A stretch of 52,141 nucleotides of DNA from Lysinibacillus pakistanensis (GTDB lineage: Bacteria; Bacillota; Bacilli; Bacillales_A; Planococcaceae): contig BBDJ01000037.1 in NCBI GenBank assembly GCA_001312325.1, positions 1 to 52,141 of the forward strand. The letters are read 5' to 3'. The notes under the pieces are model-generated. The model ran no database searches, was not told the origin of the DNA, and saw only the letters and a program-made list of their open reading frames with translations. Position 1 is the stretch's first letter; each line of letters opens with the position of its first letter. This document shows, piece by piece, positions 30,626 to 40,983 of the stretch. The translations under genes were made by a program, and so were the position numbers.

Positions 30626-30866
30626 CGACAAACACCTCTTCCTTTAAAACAATACACCTTGTTTCAATATATTTATGTTCATTATAAGATATTGAAGGAG
30701 AAAAGTATTGCAATAACGAGCATTATTAAGTATATAATTTTTTTTCTTCCAAAATTCATGATAAAGTCATAAACTAACATCAGGTGACGGTAATGTCCTG
30801 TAGTATAATGACAATAAAACCATTTTGGGAATGGTTGAAAAGTGATGGAGAGAAGGGGAAGTTTTA

Positions 30867-31490
30867 TTGGAGCTATCAACAGTACTAGCTTTTTTAGGAG
30901 CATCAATTATATTAACATTAATGCCTGGACCAGATAATTTATTTGTTTTAGCACAAAGCATTACACAAGACAAAAAGGCAGGCATTGCTACTTCGTTTGG
31001 TTTATGTACAGGTTTGCTTGTGCATATTGGCGCTGCTGTACTTGGTATATCAGCCATTATTTATCAATCGACTGTTATTTTCTCTATTGTGAAATTTGCG
31101 GGTGCGGCATATTTACTATATTTAGCGTGGCAATCTTTTCGAGCGAAAGGCGATCCATTCACATTGGACCAACAAAATGCCCAGGCCTACGTAGCGTTAT
31201 ATAGAAAAGGAATTTTAATGAATATTTTGAATCCAAAGGTTTCCTTATTTTTCTTAGCACTATTGCCACAGTTTGTAAATCCATCTAATGGTCATGTGGC
31301 TTTACAGATGCTTATTTTGGGTATTATCTTTTTAATTCAAGCTCTTTTCCTATTTTCATTGTTTAGTATTTTTGCTGGTAATGTAAGAAAAGTGATAATT
31401 GGGAAGCCTGCAATTGCGAAAAGATTAAATATGGTGCAAGGTGTTATCTTTACCTTTATTGGCATAAAAATTGCACTGAGTAAACAGTAG
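30867..31490 (+). CDS. LysE/RhtB family amino-acid exporter
   Basis: Intact, 207 residues, about six membrane helices. The LysE signature is clear: GASIILTLMPGPDNLFVLAQ and, later, GILMNILNPKVSLFFLALLP. Members export basic or neutral amino acids or homoserine lactones; the substrate is not predictable. It starts with TTG; AGAAGGGGAAG gives the ribosome binding site. Fifteen bases before the DUF1835 gene, so probably one transcript. Confidence 0.9.
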   Translation: MELSTVLAFLGASIILTLMPGPDNLFVLAQSITQDKKAGIATSFGLCTGLLVHIGAAVLGISAIIYQSTVIFSIVKFAGAAYLLYLAWQSFRAKGDPFTLDQQNAQAYVALYRKGILMNILNPKVSLFFLALLPQFVNPSNGHVALQMLILGIIFLIQALFLFSLFSIFAGNVRKVIIGKPAIAKRLNMVQGVIFTFIGIKIALSKQ

Positions 31491-31505
31491 AAGGGGGAAT
31501 TGTTC

Positions 31506-32301
31506 ATGGCAATTTTACATATCACCTTTAGCTTATCTACACAAGGTTCAATAAAACATGCAATCCGACAAAACCATTTACAACGAGAAGAGTCGGTTAT
31601 TTGTATTAATGATGTGTTCTCGATTGGTCCTCTGAATAATCTAGAAGAACGAAAAAAATTGGCTTAAAGACTTTGTTTTTAGGGATCATGAAGAGTTTGA
31701 ATTGTATGAGGATTTTCATCAAGATTGGATGAAAATTGATAGATTACCATGCGATGTGGATGTCTGGGTTTGGTATAGTCAAAATACACACGAAGAGATT
31801 GGGTTACGCTATGTTATGAGTGAGTTTATCAACAAATGTAGTATGGTCTATGGAATTGACGCCACAGAAGGCTTGAAACGTATCCAGCCCAACATGATGA
31901 TACGACATACAGGAGAGCTTTCAGCAGAAATGTTAATGAAGCTTCGTCCAGAGGCAAAACGTTTTTCTATAAATGAATGTCAGCGGCTTGCAAAGGAATG
32001 GGAGAACCTGAAACACCATCCAAGTACACTACGTATATGGAAAGATGGTATTGTGCATGTAGAGGAAGATGCATTAGATGCGATTATAATCGAGTGCGCA
32101 AAAAGAGTACATGTTCACCAGAATGAGGAATGGTTGCTGCCAGTCCGCATCATTGGCGAGACATATGGTGCAATAGATGATTATTTAAATGAAGAATTTA
32201 TCGAAAATCGCTTGAAAGCTCTAGCAAAGCAAGGACTTTTTGAGGTTGACGGTGATTTTTCAGATATTCATTCATATCGAGTAAAATATATAGGAGAGTA
32301 A
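31506..32301 (+). CDS. DUF1835-domain protein (one frameshift)
   Basis: Opens MAILHITFSLSTQGSIKHAI and continues VICINDVFSIGPL, the DUF1835 pattern; the C-terminal half (residues about 160-264) resembles the accompanying DUF3658 domain. The break is an A7 run near 31652-31658; with A6 it reads ERKNWLKDFVFRDHEEF. Corrected length is 264 residues. AGAAGGGGG lies upstream. Function unknown. The acidic 'DVDVWVWYSQNTHEEIGLRY' stretch is typical of the family. Confidence 0.78.
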
Positions 32302-32345
32302 TAAAAAGCGGTGGGTTGACTTAGCAACCTGCCGCTTATTTTTAT
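32302..32345. terminator. Bidirectional terminator
   Basis: AAGCGGTGGGTTG pairs with CAACCTGCCGCTT, then TATTTTTA. It separates the DUF1835 gene from the convergent LysR gene. Confidence 0.8.
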
Positions 32346-33224
32346 CTTTTCTTAAAAAAATCAAAAACAAACTGTTGGAATTGTCTTGCTGAAGGAGGGA
32401 GATAACGATTTTCAATCCATGCCATCCCGATGATACGTTCACAGACCATATCTTCCACACGAATTTTAGCTAATTTTTTTTGGATTTAAATCTTCGTCAT
32501 CTGGTAGTAGTGAGACACCAAGTCCGGCACCCACAAAACCAGCAATTGTTGATACTTCATCGCCTTCGTACGTAATTTTAGGTTTAATCCCAGCGGCATT
32601 TAGCAAGCGATCTGCTGTTCTACGTAATGCATATCCCTTTTTCATAAGAACAAAATTTTCCTGTTCCAGTTCTTTCATTTTGATGCTTGTACGTTGAGCA
32701 AACGGATGATCAATGGGCACCATGATAAAAAGCTCGTCACGCCATAACTCCCTCCAGCAAACAGGAGGTTCTGTGTCAATTGCTGCAAGTAAGCATAGGT
32801 CTAGTTCACCAGCCAGTAATTGCTTAAGTTGTGAGTGTGAGTAATTTTGAGTAAAGTGAAAGCGGATTTGGGGGTGCTGTTGACGAAAAGCACGAATTAA
32901 ATCTGGTACAATGCTAGTTCCAAGAGTATGTAGAAAACCGAGTGAGACATCACCAAGCTCAGGGTTATTAAGCTCCTGTAATTCTAAAACTGCTTTTTCA
33001 TATTCCTTTCGCATTCGTTGAACACGATATAAAAACAATTCCCCATATCGGTTGAGCATAATGGAACGTCCTTGACGGTCAAATAAAGGAACACCCAATT
33101 CTTCTTCAAGCTTTGAAATTGAACGGCTTAATGCTGGTTGGGAAATCGCTAATGCTTCCGCAGCACGTGTCATATGCTCAAGCTTTGCAACTGTTACAAA
33201 ATATTCTAATTGTTGCCACTCCAT
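32342..33224 (-). CDS. LysR family transcriptional regulator (one frameshift)
   Basis: Helix-turn-helix at residues 1-60 (MTRAAEALAISQPALSRSIS), then a LysR effector domain with SLGFLHTLGTSIVPDLIRAF and GAGLGVSLLPDDEDL. This looks like the YwbI/GltC-like class of about 295 residues. The frame breaks at a T8 run near 32474-32481; with one base removed it continues LAKIRVEDMVCERIIGMAWI to a stop at 32342, giving 293 residues. No divergent target is close; an MFS exporter gene often accompanies this class but is absent here. Confidence 0.85.
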
Positions 33225-33525
33225 TTACTCAACACCTCTATTCCCGTATTTTTTTTGAGCTAACTGCATTATAACGAGAAAAGGGTAGGAAGTATAGGTA
33301 ACATAAAAATTTTTAAAAAGAATTCGTACTGAAAATAAACGAATCCAAATTTTGCACTTTCAAAGTATGAAGAAAAGGCTATTTAATACGTTTTAACCTC
33401 ACATCGTTAATGCGTAAAATGCATTGATATGATAAAAACTATAAATTGTACATTATGAATAAAGGGTGTTAAGATAGACACATAAAATACACAATTACAA
33501 ATTTCCGTGAAGGGGATATTATAAA
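33225..33525. other. Intergenic region between LysR and carboxylesterase
   Basis: Divergent promoter region of about 300 bp, AT-rich; no gene or strong structure seen. Confidence 0.5.
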
Positions 33526-34279
33526 ATGAAGTTTATAAAGCCACAACCTCTAACAATTGAGGGAGCAAAAAAAGCCGTACTATTACTGCATGGATTTACA
33601 GGTAGCACAAAAGATGTAAAAAAAGCTAGGAGAATTTTTATCCAAACGTGGATATACCGTTCATGCACCAATATATAGTGGGCATGGTGTAGAGCCAGAA
33701 GCATTATTAGAAACAAAACCAGAGGACTGGTGGAACGATGTTGTGGAAGGTTATAACTTCCTACAAAATAAAGGCTATGAAGAAATTGCAGTAGTAGGAA
33801 TTTCACTTGGCGGCGTCTTCTCGTTAAAAGTAGCCGAGAAGTTTCCTGTAAAAGCATGTGTTGCCATGTGTGCACCAATTACACGCGATAACTCAAAAGG
33901 CTTATTTACTCGTTTATACCATTATGCTCGTTTATATAAACACTTTGAAAATAAATCAAAGGATCAAATTATTTCAGAATTACATGAACTGCGTATTACA
34001 CCTAAAGATTCATTAGATGGTGTGACACGTTTAACTACTGAAACGCGAGAAGAATTATCGACAATTCAGGCACCAACATTAGTCATGCAAGGTTCTTTAG
34101 ATGATGATTTGTATCAAGAGAGTGCACCTTTTATTCTAAATACAGTAAAAACAGATGATAAAGAGATTATCTGGTATGAAAATTCCGGTCATATTATTAC
34201 GTTAGATAAAGAGCGTGATAAAGTGTATGAGGATGTTTATAAATTTTTAGATCATGTAGAGTGGTCTGTAGCAAACTAA
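33526..34279 (+). CDS. Carboxylesterase, Est30/YvaK-like alpha/beta hydrolase (one frameshift)
   Basis: MKFIKPQPLTIEGAKKAVLL opens into LHGFTGSTKD, the oxyanion-hole region. The nucleophile elbow is GISLGG; the catalytic Asp is in QGSLDDDLY and His in ENSGHIITLD. The break is an A7 run near 33618-33624; with A6 it reads VKKLGEFLSKRGYTVHAP. Corrected length is 250 residues, matching Est30-type monoacyl esterases. An in-frame A7 earlier in the gene (near 33568) is correctly called. In several Bacilli the homologue lies next to secG and rnr; not here. Confidence 0.88.
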
Positions 34280-34304
34280 GAGCTGTCTGATGACAGCTCT
34301 TTTC
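34278..34304 (+). terminator. Terminator of the carboxylesterase gene
   Basis: AAGAGCTGTC pairs with GACAGCTCTT around a TGAT-type loop, followed by TTTCTTTT. Confidence 0.85.
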
Positions 34305-34523
34305 TTTTGGACTAAGAAACAAGGAGCTTTTCGAATGTAATTTTCACTATGGTTCTTTTTCCTTGGCGTAAGCCTTTATGCCCATTTATGTGGGATAATA
34401 AGGATAAACGAAAAAACTATTGTTTTTATAATAAATGCCTGATACTATGATTGAATTGTAGTGAAAAATCATTTGATTAAAATAATTTGCTATCGTCAAT
34501 TACATCGAAGGAGTACATCAAAA

Positions 34524-35875
34524 ATGCAACAGAAAATACCTTTCTCAACCTATGCAGTCATCGGTACAATGCTTTTCGGACTGTATTTTGGAGCGGGGAA
34601 TCTTATTTTTCCAATCCAGCTTGGGCAATTAGCGGGCACTAACTTTTGGTTTGGATTAATAGGCTTTTTAGTAACAGCAATTGGTTTACCGTTTTTAGGT
34701 ATACTAGCGATTGGTTTATCAGGTAGCAATGGATTACGTGATTTAGCGAGTCGTGTTCATCCTTTATTTGGGGTGACTTTTTCATTAGCGCTGTATTTAA
34801 CAATTGGTCCATTTTTTGCAATACCACGAACAGCCACAGTACCGTTTGTTGTTGGCTTTGAACCATATATTCAAGCACAGCATACAACACTGCTACTTGT
34901 ATTATTTAGCTTTGTATTTTTTGCCATCGTGTATTACTTCTCATTAAATCCAGCGAAAATTATGGATTATATCGGTAAATATTTAACACCAGCTTTTTTT
35001 AATAGTGTTATTTATTTTAATTATTACAAGTATTGTAAAGCCGATGGGGCATTTTCAGCAGCCAATGGGTGACTATATAGATGCTGCATTTATGACAGGC
35101 TTTAAAGAAGGCTACAACACAATGGATGCCTTAGCATCATTAGCCTTTGGGATTGTTGTTATTAATGCCATTAAAAGTGCAGGAATTACGGATCGAAAGG
35201 AGATTGCGAAGGCCACATGGACATCAGGAATCTTTGCAATGGCATTAATGATGCTCATATACGGACTAATCACGTATATGGGGGCATCTAGTATGGAAGC
35301 GGTTGGTCCATACGAGAATGGCGGTTTAATTTTTGCAGCAGTTGCCGATCACTATTTCGGCTCATTTGGGGCTATTTTATTGGCAATCATTATTGTCCTT
35401 GCTTGCTTAAAGACAAGTATTGGCTTAATTACATCCTGTAGTGAGTTTTTCCACGAAGTATTCCCTAAAATCAGTTATAAATGGTTTGTGTTCATACTGT
35501 GTCTAGTATCATTTACAATCGCTAATTTTGGTTTAACGAATATTATTCAATATGCTGTCCCAGTGCTTATGTTCTTATATCCACTTGCAATTGTGCTAAT
35601 TTTACTAGCACTAGGCTCTTCATTATTTAAAAATAAACAGGCTGTATACTTAACAGCCATATTCTTCACTTTTTTTCATAAGTCTAATCGATGGCTATCG
35701 AGCATTAGCTACAAGTATACCAGCAGTAAAATTTGGTCTATTTGAAGCAGTTGAACAGCTATATTCAGATTTTCTACCTTTTTATGATATTGGCTTAGGA
35801 TGGATATTGCCTGCTCTACTAGGTGCCTTCATAGGCTCTATATTCCCTTCAAGAAAGGTTAAAAGTATGTATTAA
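34524..35875 (+). CDS. brnQ: BrnQ branched-chain amino-acid carrier (two frameshifts)
   Basis: Cation-coupled uptake of Leu, Ile and Val. LIVCS-family features: GLYFGAGNLIFPIQLGQLAG at the N-terminus, GPFFAIPRTATVPFVVGFEP, and the CSEFFHEVFPKISYKW segment. About twelve helices over 449 residues after repair. Breaks are T7 near 34995-35001 and T7 near 35672-35678; the second repaired read is FISLIDGYRALATSIPAVKF. GAAGGAG lies ten bases before the ATG at 34524. Monocistronic with its own terminator. Confidence 0.92.
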
Positions 35876-35887
35876 CTAATATGGAGT

Positions 35888-35931
35888 AAGCCACATGCAG
35901 GATTTTTGATCCTAGCGTGTGTCTTTTTCTT
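35888..35931 (+). terminator. Terminator of brnQ
   Basis: CACATGCAGGAT pairs with ATCCTAGCGTGTG (one bulge), followed by TCTTTTTC. Confidence 0.65.
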
Positions 35932-36026
35932 ATATTACAAATGTTCATTCAAATCTTCTATAGTTGAGGCTTCTTTAAAAATTGAGTATCCTTTTAGCTG
36001 AATAGTTTCAAATAAAAGACTAGCTA

Positions 36027-36469
36027 CTATTTCTCAATAATTAAAAGGTTGTTGTCGATAGGTTGGTCACAGCCTTCAAGTGAGTATTTTTCATTAATGT
36101 TCGTTTGAACTTTTTTTAAGTGAGTCACAATTTGTTTGAATATAACTTTTTTTGCTCATTAATATCGCTTCGAGTATCAATTGTTAAATAAATTATTTCT
36201 TTCTGGTATTCAAGGTAATAAAACACCAGATTACCTTCATGTGTATATCTAACTAATCTTATACGATCTGATTTATTTTGCTGAACATTATTATAAAACT
36301 TTTCAAATCGTTCTTTATTCTCTATTTCACCTTGCTTGTCATTTATATCTTCTAGCAACTGAGGATAAGGAAATATATCGGGGTCCATATTAATATCCTG
36401 TGATTGATTAGGAACATCACATCCAGAAATTATTAAAATAAAGAATAAAACAACATATATTTTTTTCAT
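36027..36469 (-). CDS. DUF4362-type lipoprotein (two frameshifts)
   Basis: The signal peptide MKKIYVVLFFILIISGCDVP has lipobox ISGC. The core KFYNNVQQNKSDRIRLVRYT then HEGNLVFYYLEY matches DUF4362 secreted proteins. Without repair the protein stops early. Removing one base from each of two runs (36147-36153 and 36111-36117) continues it through TNCDSLKKVQTNINEKYSLE and GCDQPIDNNLLIIEK to 36027, giving 146 residues with the expected paired Cys. The start at 36469 is chosen because AGGTGG sits six bases upstream. Function unknown. Confidence 0.72.
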
Positions 36470-36663
36470 GACCATCCACCTTTTTTTTCATTTAGTCGAT
36501 TTTGTAATAAATAATGTTACAGGTCAGTAGTATTAAATATTACTATTACTTTAAGTTTAATGTCACATATAACGAAGTTGGTTATACAACAAGAGCATTT
36601 GCCCGCAAAAATTCGTAGCTTTACGATAGATGGATGAACACATTCTTCTATTCCTCATACAAA

Positions 36664-36706
36664 ATAAGACACAACTCCACCTAATTCGGATCGAGTTGTG
36701 TCTTAT
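36664..36706. terminator. Terminator of the SDR gene
   Basis: ATAAGACACAACT pairs with AGTTGTGTCTTAT just after the minus-strand stop. Confidence 0.85.
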
Positions 36707-36715
36707 CACATTTTT

Positions 36716-37476
36716 TTAATAAGCAGTCCAGCCACCATCAACAGCGATAACTTGTCCGTTAACAAAGCTCGCTTCATCTGAACCAAGGAAAATAGCAAGC
36801 TGTGCAATCTCCTCTGGTTGTCCAGCACGGGGATTAATGGCCAAACCAAGTCCTTGTCGAGCAGCACCAACTTCACTCATATTTGTCATAGTAGAGGCAA
36901 TATTGGTCATTACTGCGCCTGGGGCAATACCGTTACAGCGAATGTTTTTATCTGCATACATAAATGCTGTGTTTTTTTTGTTAGTCCAACGACAGCATGT
37001 TTAGATGCAGTATAAGCAGCACCTGCACGAGCCCCATAAAGACCTCCAGCAGAAATATTGTTTACAAATACTCCATGACCCTGTGCTAGGAAAATTTCTG
37101 TAGCCATACGCATGGAACGCATAACGGCTGTAGTATTCACGGCAAATACTTTATCCCAGCGTTCGTCAGATATTTCGCCCACAGGCTCCATACCATCCAT
37201 AATGCCAGCATTATTTACTAAAATATCTAATTGTCCATAAGCCTTTTTAGTTTCATCAAATAAACGATGTAGGTCATCTGTTGATGCAACGTTTGTTTGT
37301 ACCGCAATTGCGGATCCACCAGCTGCCTGAATACTATCAACTACGGCTTGTGCACCCTCTAAATTTAAGTCAGAAACAACAACTTTTGCGCCCTCTTTTG
37401 CATAACCTTCTGCAATTGCTTTTCCCATACCTGATGCTGCACCTGTTACGATAGCTACTTTACCTTCCAATCTCAT
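36716..37476 (-). CDS. SDR family NAD(P)-dependent oxidoreductase (one frameshift site)
   Basis: Classical short-chain dehydrogenase: TGAASGMGKAI cofactor loop at residues 11-21, NNAG at about 87-90, catalytic Ser in NNISAGG and Tyr-Lys in YTASK at about 152-156, and a C-terminal AVDGGWTAY. The break is an eight-base run near 36975; two bases must be removed, giving GLTKNTAFMYADKNIRCN. Corrected length is 252 residues. The substrate is unknown. Divergent from a TetR gene whose intergenic palindrome probably controls both. Confidence 0.88.
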
Positions 37477-37551
37477 CTTAAGGACCTCCTACATATGGTG
37501 TTTTTTATCCCTGTATATATGAACAATTCTCCAATATATGAAGTTGGATAT

Positions 37552-37565
37552 TGAACATGTGTTCA
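37552..37565. promoter_or_regulatory. Candidate TetR operator
   Basis: TGAACA-TG-TGTTCA palindrome in the divergent SDR/TetR intergenic region. Further TGAACA half sites occur near 37519 and 37630. Confidence 0.55.
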
Positions 37566-37671
37566 TTAAAATAATATAATATTTTTGTAAGCGATTTCAA
37601 TAAGCAATATATAAAGAACTGTTTAGTAATGAACACATATAAAAAAATCTGTTGAATATGGGGGAGAAAAT

Positions 37672-38240
37672 TTGAAAGCAAATGATTTAAGAGTTGTCAA
37701 AACAAAGCAAGCATTGCACAATGCATTAATGACTTTATTAAGTGAAAAGCCACTCGAAAACATTTCAATTGCTGAAATTTGCCGAGTTGCAAACGTAAAT
37801 AGAGGAACCTTCTATTTGCACTATGAGCAGAAGGAAGGATTATTTGAGGAGTACTTTCAGGAAATTATGGAGGATTTATATAATTCCTATGAGGAGCCAT
37901 ACCGTGCAGTAACGACATTAGACAAGAATCAATTAGACCCAAATACCATACGAATTTTTCATCATATTGAGCGCTTTAAAATGTTTTACCGCATCGTTTT
38001 TTTCAAAAAAATGTTCCGCTAACCTATTATTACATGCTGTTTGATGGAATTTATTCGCTTCTCAAAAGAGACATTACAGCTCAGCATAAGTTACATGATG
38101 AAATAGCTATTGATTATTACAGTGCATATCAGGCGAATGCAATTATTGGTCTAATTATTCAATGGTATCGTAACGATTTTGCAGATAGTGTAAGCACATT
38201 AAATAAACAATTAGCAGCAATTTTACGATTTGGTCATTAA
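37672..38240 (+). CDS. TetR family regulator (two adjacent frameshifts)
   Basis: N-terminal helix-turn-helix: KTKQALHNALMTLLSEKPLE, then ISIAEICRVANVNRGTFYLH; the C-terminal domain is TetR_C-like. It starts with TTG after GGGGGAGA. Two neighbouring runs, T7 then A7 (about 37998-38011), each carry one extra base; repaired text is YRIVFSKNVPLTYYYMLFDG. Corrected length is 188 residues. Probably represses the divergent SDR gene and itself. Confidence 0.85.
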
Positions 38241-38534
38241 CTGTTGTTCTCGTTAGATGAGAGGCGAGATATTACCCTTCTATAATACGGCCATTTATTA
38301 TAGAAGGGAGTTGAAGTTTGTGAGCTGTGAATGTTAAACCCTCTATTTTTAATGATGCTTCATTCCAATATTGATTGAGAGCAAAATTAAAGATATGGCC
38401 CTCTATGAAATTTAAGAAGCAGCACTGGAAGAGATTATTGACAACTAATTAGAATTGACATAATGGTAAAAATCCAAGAAGGCTTTAAAGCAGATTTACT
38501 ATTTTTTTATTGAACAGTAGTAGATGTTATTTCT
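38241..38534. other. Intergenic region with a strong hairpin
   Basis: CCCTTCTATAATA pairs with TATTATAGAAGGG at about 38274-38307. There is no T run, so it is not a standard terminator; it may stop transcription from both sides or be a small element end. No gene is supported in the remainder. Confidence 0.5.
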
Positions 38535-39705
38535 TTATTTTTTTGTTTTCTGTAGAGCAACGGCTATAGAGGAAATAATCAATGTGACAGCAATAATGAT
38601 CCCTAATGCATTACTGTTCTGCTGAAGGTTTTCAGCACTTCCGCCAAAAATAATCGTGTAATAGCCATCTGCTCCATAAGTGGCTGGAAGAATGGAAGCT
38701 AGCTTGTTATAAAAATCAGAAAGCATGATTTTTGGTACAAGTACACCTGATGTTACTAGCTGTAGGGAAAGAGCACAAATATTAAAAATCATACCTAAAT
38801 TGCCGAAAATCATGACAAAAACTTGTGCGAGACATAGGAATGCCCAGAACATAAATGCTTGGAAGAGATAGATAGTTAGGATGCTTACCTCACTTGAAAT
38901 ATTAAAGAGGTGCATTAACGCAATCGTTAATAGAGGTAAGACAAAAGCTACTCCAATATTTATAATTTGCCTTGCTAGGAACAATTGCCATTTTGAAACG
39001 AAAGTTTGCACTAGTTGTGCTGCCTGCTGATGCTGCATAATCATTACCATCGCACCAACGAATGATGAGATGATGACCATTAATGGTACAAAGTTTGCCG
39101 CAAATCCATCTGCATTATTTGTTTTAATAATTGTGGAATCAATTGAACGATCTTTTATCTGCAAAATTGTAGCTTCAACCGAGTCTGTAATTTGTAGTGC
39201 CATATTTTGTTCTAACGGAAGCTGGGCGAACTTTTGGGAAAACATTTTAAACGACTTTTCTTGCTTCAGTGGAAAAATATTGTGATTGATTTCCTCTGTT
39301 AGTTGTTTGGCAGTACTCTCCATCATACTTTTAACCATACCTGCACTAGCTTGATTAATAGAATAAGTAATTTTTCCTTCATTTCCTGCTTGGATTTGTG
39401 CAGTAAAGTTTTTTGGTATATGCAACAACATTTGAATATGGCGTTTATTCAACTCTTCTTCAGCCCGCTTAATTGAAGTGAATTCTTCGATAACAAATGG
39501 TAGTGATGTTTTCAGTCCATTTGCTACCTCTTGACCCATCTCAGCATCCTCACTAATAACGCCAATTTTTAAATTTTCAGCTCTCTCATTTACACCATCA
39601 TAGGCAGTCATCCAAACTGAAAAAAAAGATAAGTTGAAAAGCGATGGTAACAACAATACCAATATATGTTTCTTTTATACGAAATAAAGCTTGTAAACCT
39701 TTCAT
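38535..39705 (-). CDS. ABC-2 / YhgE-Pip-like membrane permease (one frameshift)
   Basis: One N-terminal helix (IGIVVTIAFQLIFFSVWMT), an extracytoplasmic part of about 180 residues, then five C-terminal helices (VPLMVIISSFVGAMVMIM; NLGMIFNICALSLQLVTSGV). This is the layout of YhgE/Pip and ABC-2 permeases, though shorter than YhgE. The break is a T8 run near 39614-39621; repaired length is 389 residues. The start at 39705 is chosen because AGGAGG lies at the best distance; an ATG directly precedes it. It follows a TetR gene, as in the yhgD-yhgE pair of Bacillus, and is probably repressed by it. Confidence 0.8.
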
Positions 39706-39719
39706 CATAGGCCTCCTTT

Positions 39720-39740
39720 AAGTAAGTACTTACTTGCATT
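39720..39740. promoter_or_regulatory. Candidate TetR operator 1
   Basis: Perfect 16-bp palindrome AAGTAAGTACTTACTT (39720-39735) followed by GCATT, between the TetR and permease genes. It matches the site at 40357-40378 in 15 of 18 positions. Confidence 0.65.
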
Positions 39741-40339
39741 GATAGGAAAAATTTTTTTTCTAGGAAACGAGTCCCCTAGAAAAATGGCAATACTTGTCTG
39801 AAGTAATTCCTCTGTTGGCATCTCTGAAACAATAGTCCCAAGCGTGCACGTGACATAAAGTGTCCAAAATTCATAGCGATTAGTGATAATGCAGCTGCCT
39901 CAAAGTTGATTTCTCTAATTTTTCCTCTTTGATGCATCTCCTTCAAATAATGAACAAGTTCATTTTTAATAAGAAGCGGGATACTTGCAATTTCTTCATT
40001 AATTTCTGGAAATTGTATGCCTTCTTTAAAGCCAATCATGACAAAGTCTTTGATGGACATTAAAAAATTAAAGTGCTTTAGAGAGAAATTCATTAAATCA
40101 CTTTCCAAATCCCATGTCACATTTGTAGTGAGCTCCTGCTGCATTAGAGGATAGTATGAAAACTTTTCAATAATGGCTTTTAAAATGCCCTGCTTACTAC
40201 CAAAATGGCGAAAAATGGTTACTTCATTAACCCCAGCTAATTCAGCTATAGCCTTCGTTGTTGCTGCGGTATAACCTTTTTCACTGACAAGATGTAATGC
40301 AGCTTCAATTATGCGATCAGCGGTCCCTTTCGTTGACAT
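39730..40339 (-). CDS. TetR family regulator (frameshift; 3' end uncertain)
   Basis: Typical N-terminus: MSTKGTADRIIEAALHLVSE, then AIAELAGVNEVTIFRHFGSK. The start at 40339 has AAAGGAAG upstream. One lost C near 39843 separates RARLG from TIVSEMPTEELLQTSIAIFL. The stop depends on the A8 run (minus sense) at about 39751-39758: if two bases are extra, the stop is at 39730 (202 residues); if the run is right, the frame reads to a TGA at 39705 overlapping the permease start (211 residues). It probably represses the permease and itself. Confidence 0.75.
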
Positions 40340-40356
40340 AAAATTACTTCCTTTCA

Positions 40357-40378
40357 TGCAAGTGATTACTTACATGCT
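40357..40378. promoter_or_regulatory. Candidate TetR operator 2
   Basis: Minus-strand GTAAGTAATCACTTGCAT lies just before the TetR gene and matches operator 1 (GTAAGTACTTACTTGCAT). Two similar sites flanking the tetR gene support autoregulation plus control of the permease. Confidence 0.65.
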
Positions 40379-40422
40379 AGCATAGAGTGCTTTCGTATGC
40401 AATAAAATTAGAATTAAAAAGT

Positions 40423-40482
40423 GCTCGGGTGCCGAGAACTGCTCAGGTAGAATCGAAATCTACTCAAGCAAGAAGAATTCCT
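40423..40482. repeat. 21-bp-period minisatellite (array 3)
   Basis: Three units start at 40423 (18 bp), 40441 and 40462 (21 bp each), opening GCTCGGG, GCTCAGG and ACTCAAG. They match units of the array at 27160. The array lies between divergent TetR and PadR genes. Confidence 0.75.
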
Positions 40483-40658
40483 TTTATAAACATAAAAATA
40501 ACCTTGAAATTATTATGAAGATGAACCTAGTCGGCGCGCTGACCCAAGTCATTAATTTGTAAATCAATGAATAACATTGACAACTATATCGTCTGCTGAT
40601 ATATTCTTTATTATATCGTATGTCGATATATTGTTGTGCGATATAGAGGGGGATTTGT

Positions 40659-40983
40659 ATGACACAAGAGCATCCGCCGTTAACGGAAGGCGTTTATTAT
40701 ATTTTATTAGCTTTATTTGATGCGAGGCATGGTTATGGGATTATGCAATTGGTAGAGGAAATGAGTAATGGTCGTGTTCGGCTTGGGGCTGGAACAATTT
40801 ATGGTGCGATAAAAACCTTGCTGGAACGGGGCTGGATAGAAGCACTAGAAGATGATGGGCGAAAAAAAGGAATATGTAATCACTGAGAGTGGAAAAGAAG
40901 TTGTGCACTATGAAATTTTAAGATTAAGGGAACTTTTTGATAATGGTATCCGTATAACGAAAGAGGATGGGAACTTTGCATAA
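40659..40983 (+). CDS. PadR family regulator (one frameshift)
   Basis: PadR winged helix: PPLTEGVYYILLALFDARHG, YGIMQLVEEMSNG, LGAGTIYGAIKTLLERGWIE. The break is an A7 run near 40861-40867; with A6 it reads GRKKEYVITESGKEVV and ends at 40983, 107 residues. GATATATTCTTTATTATATCG repeats upstream (TATCGTATGTCGATATA, near 40614) could be the autoregulatory PadR site. The stop overlaps the next start by 17 bp. PadR plus DUF2812 is a common pairing. Confidence 0.87.
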
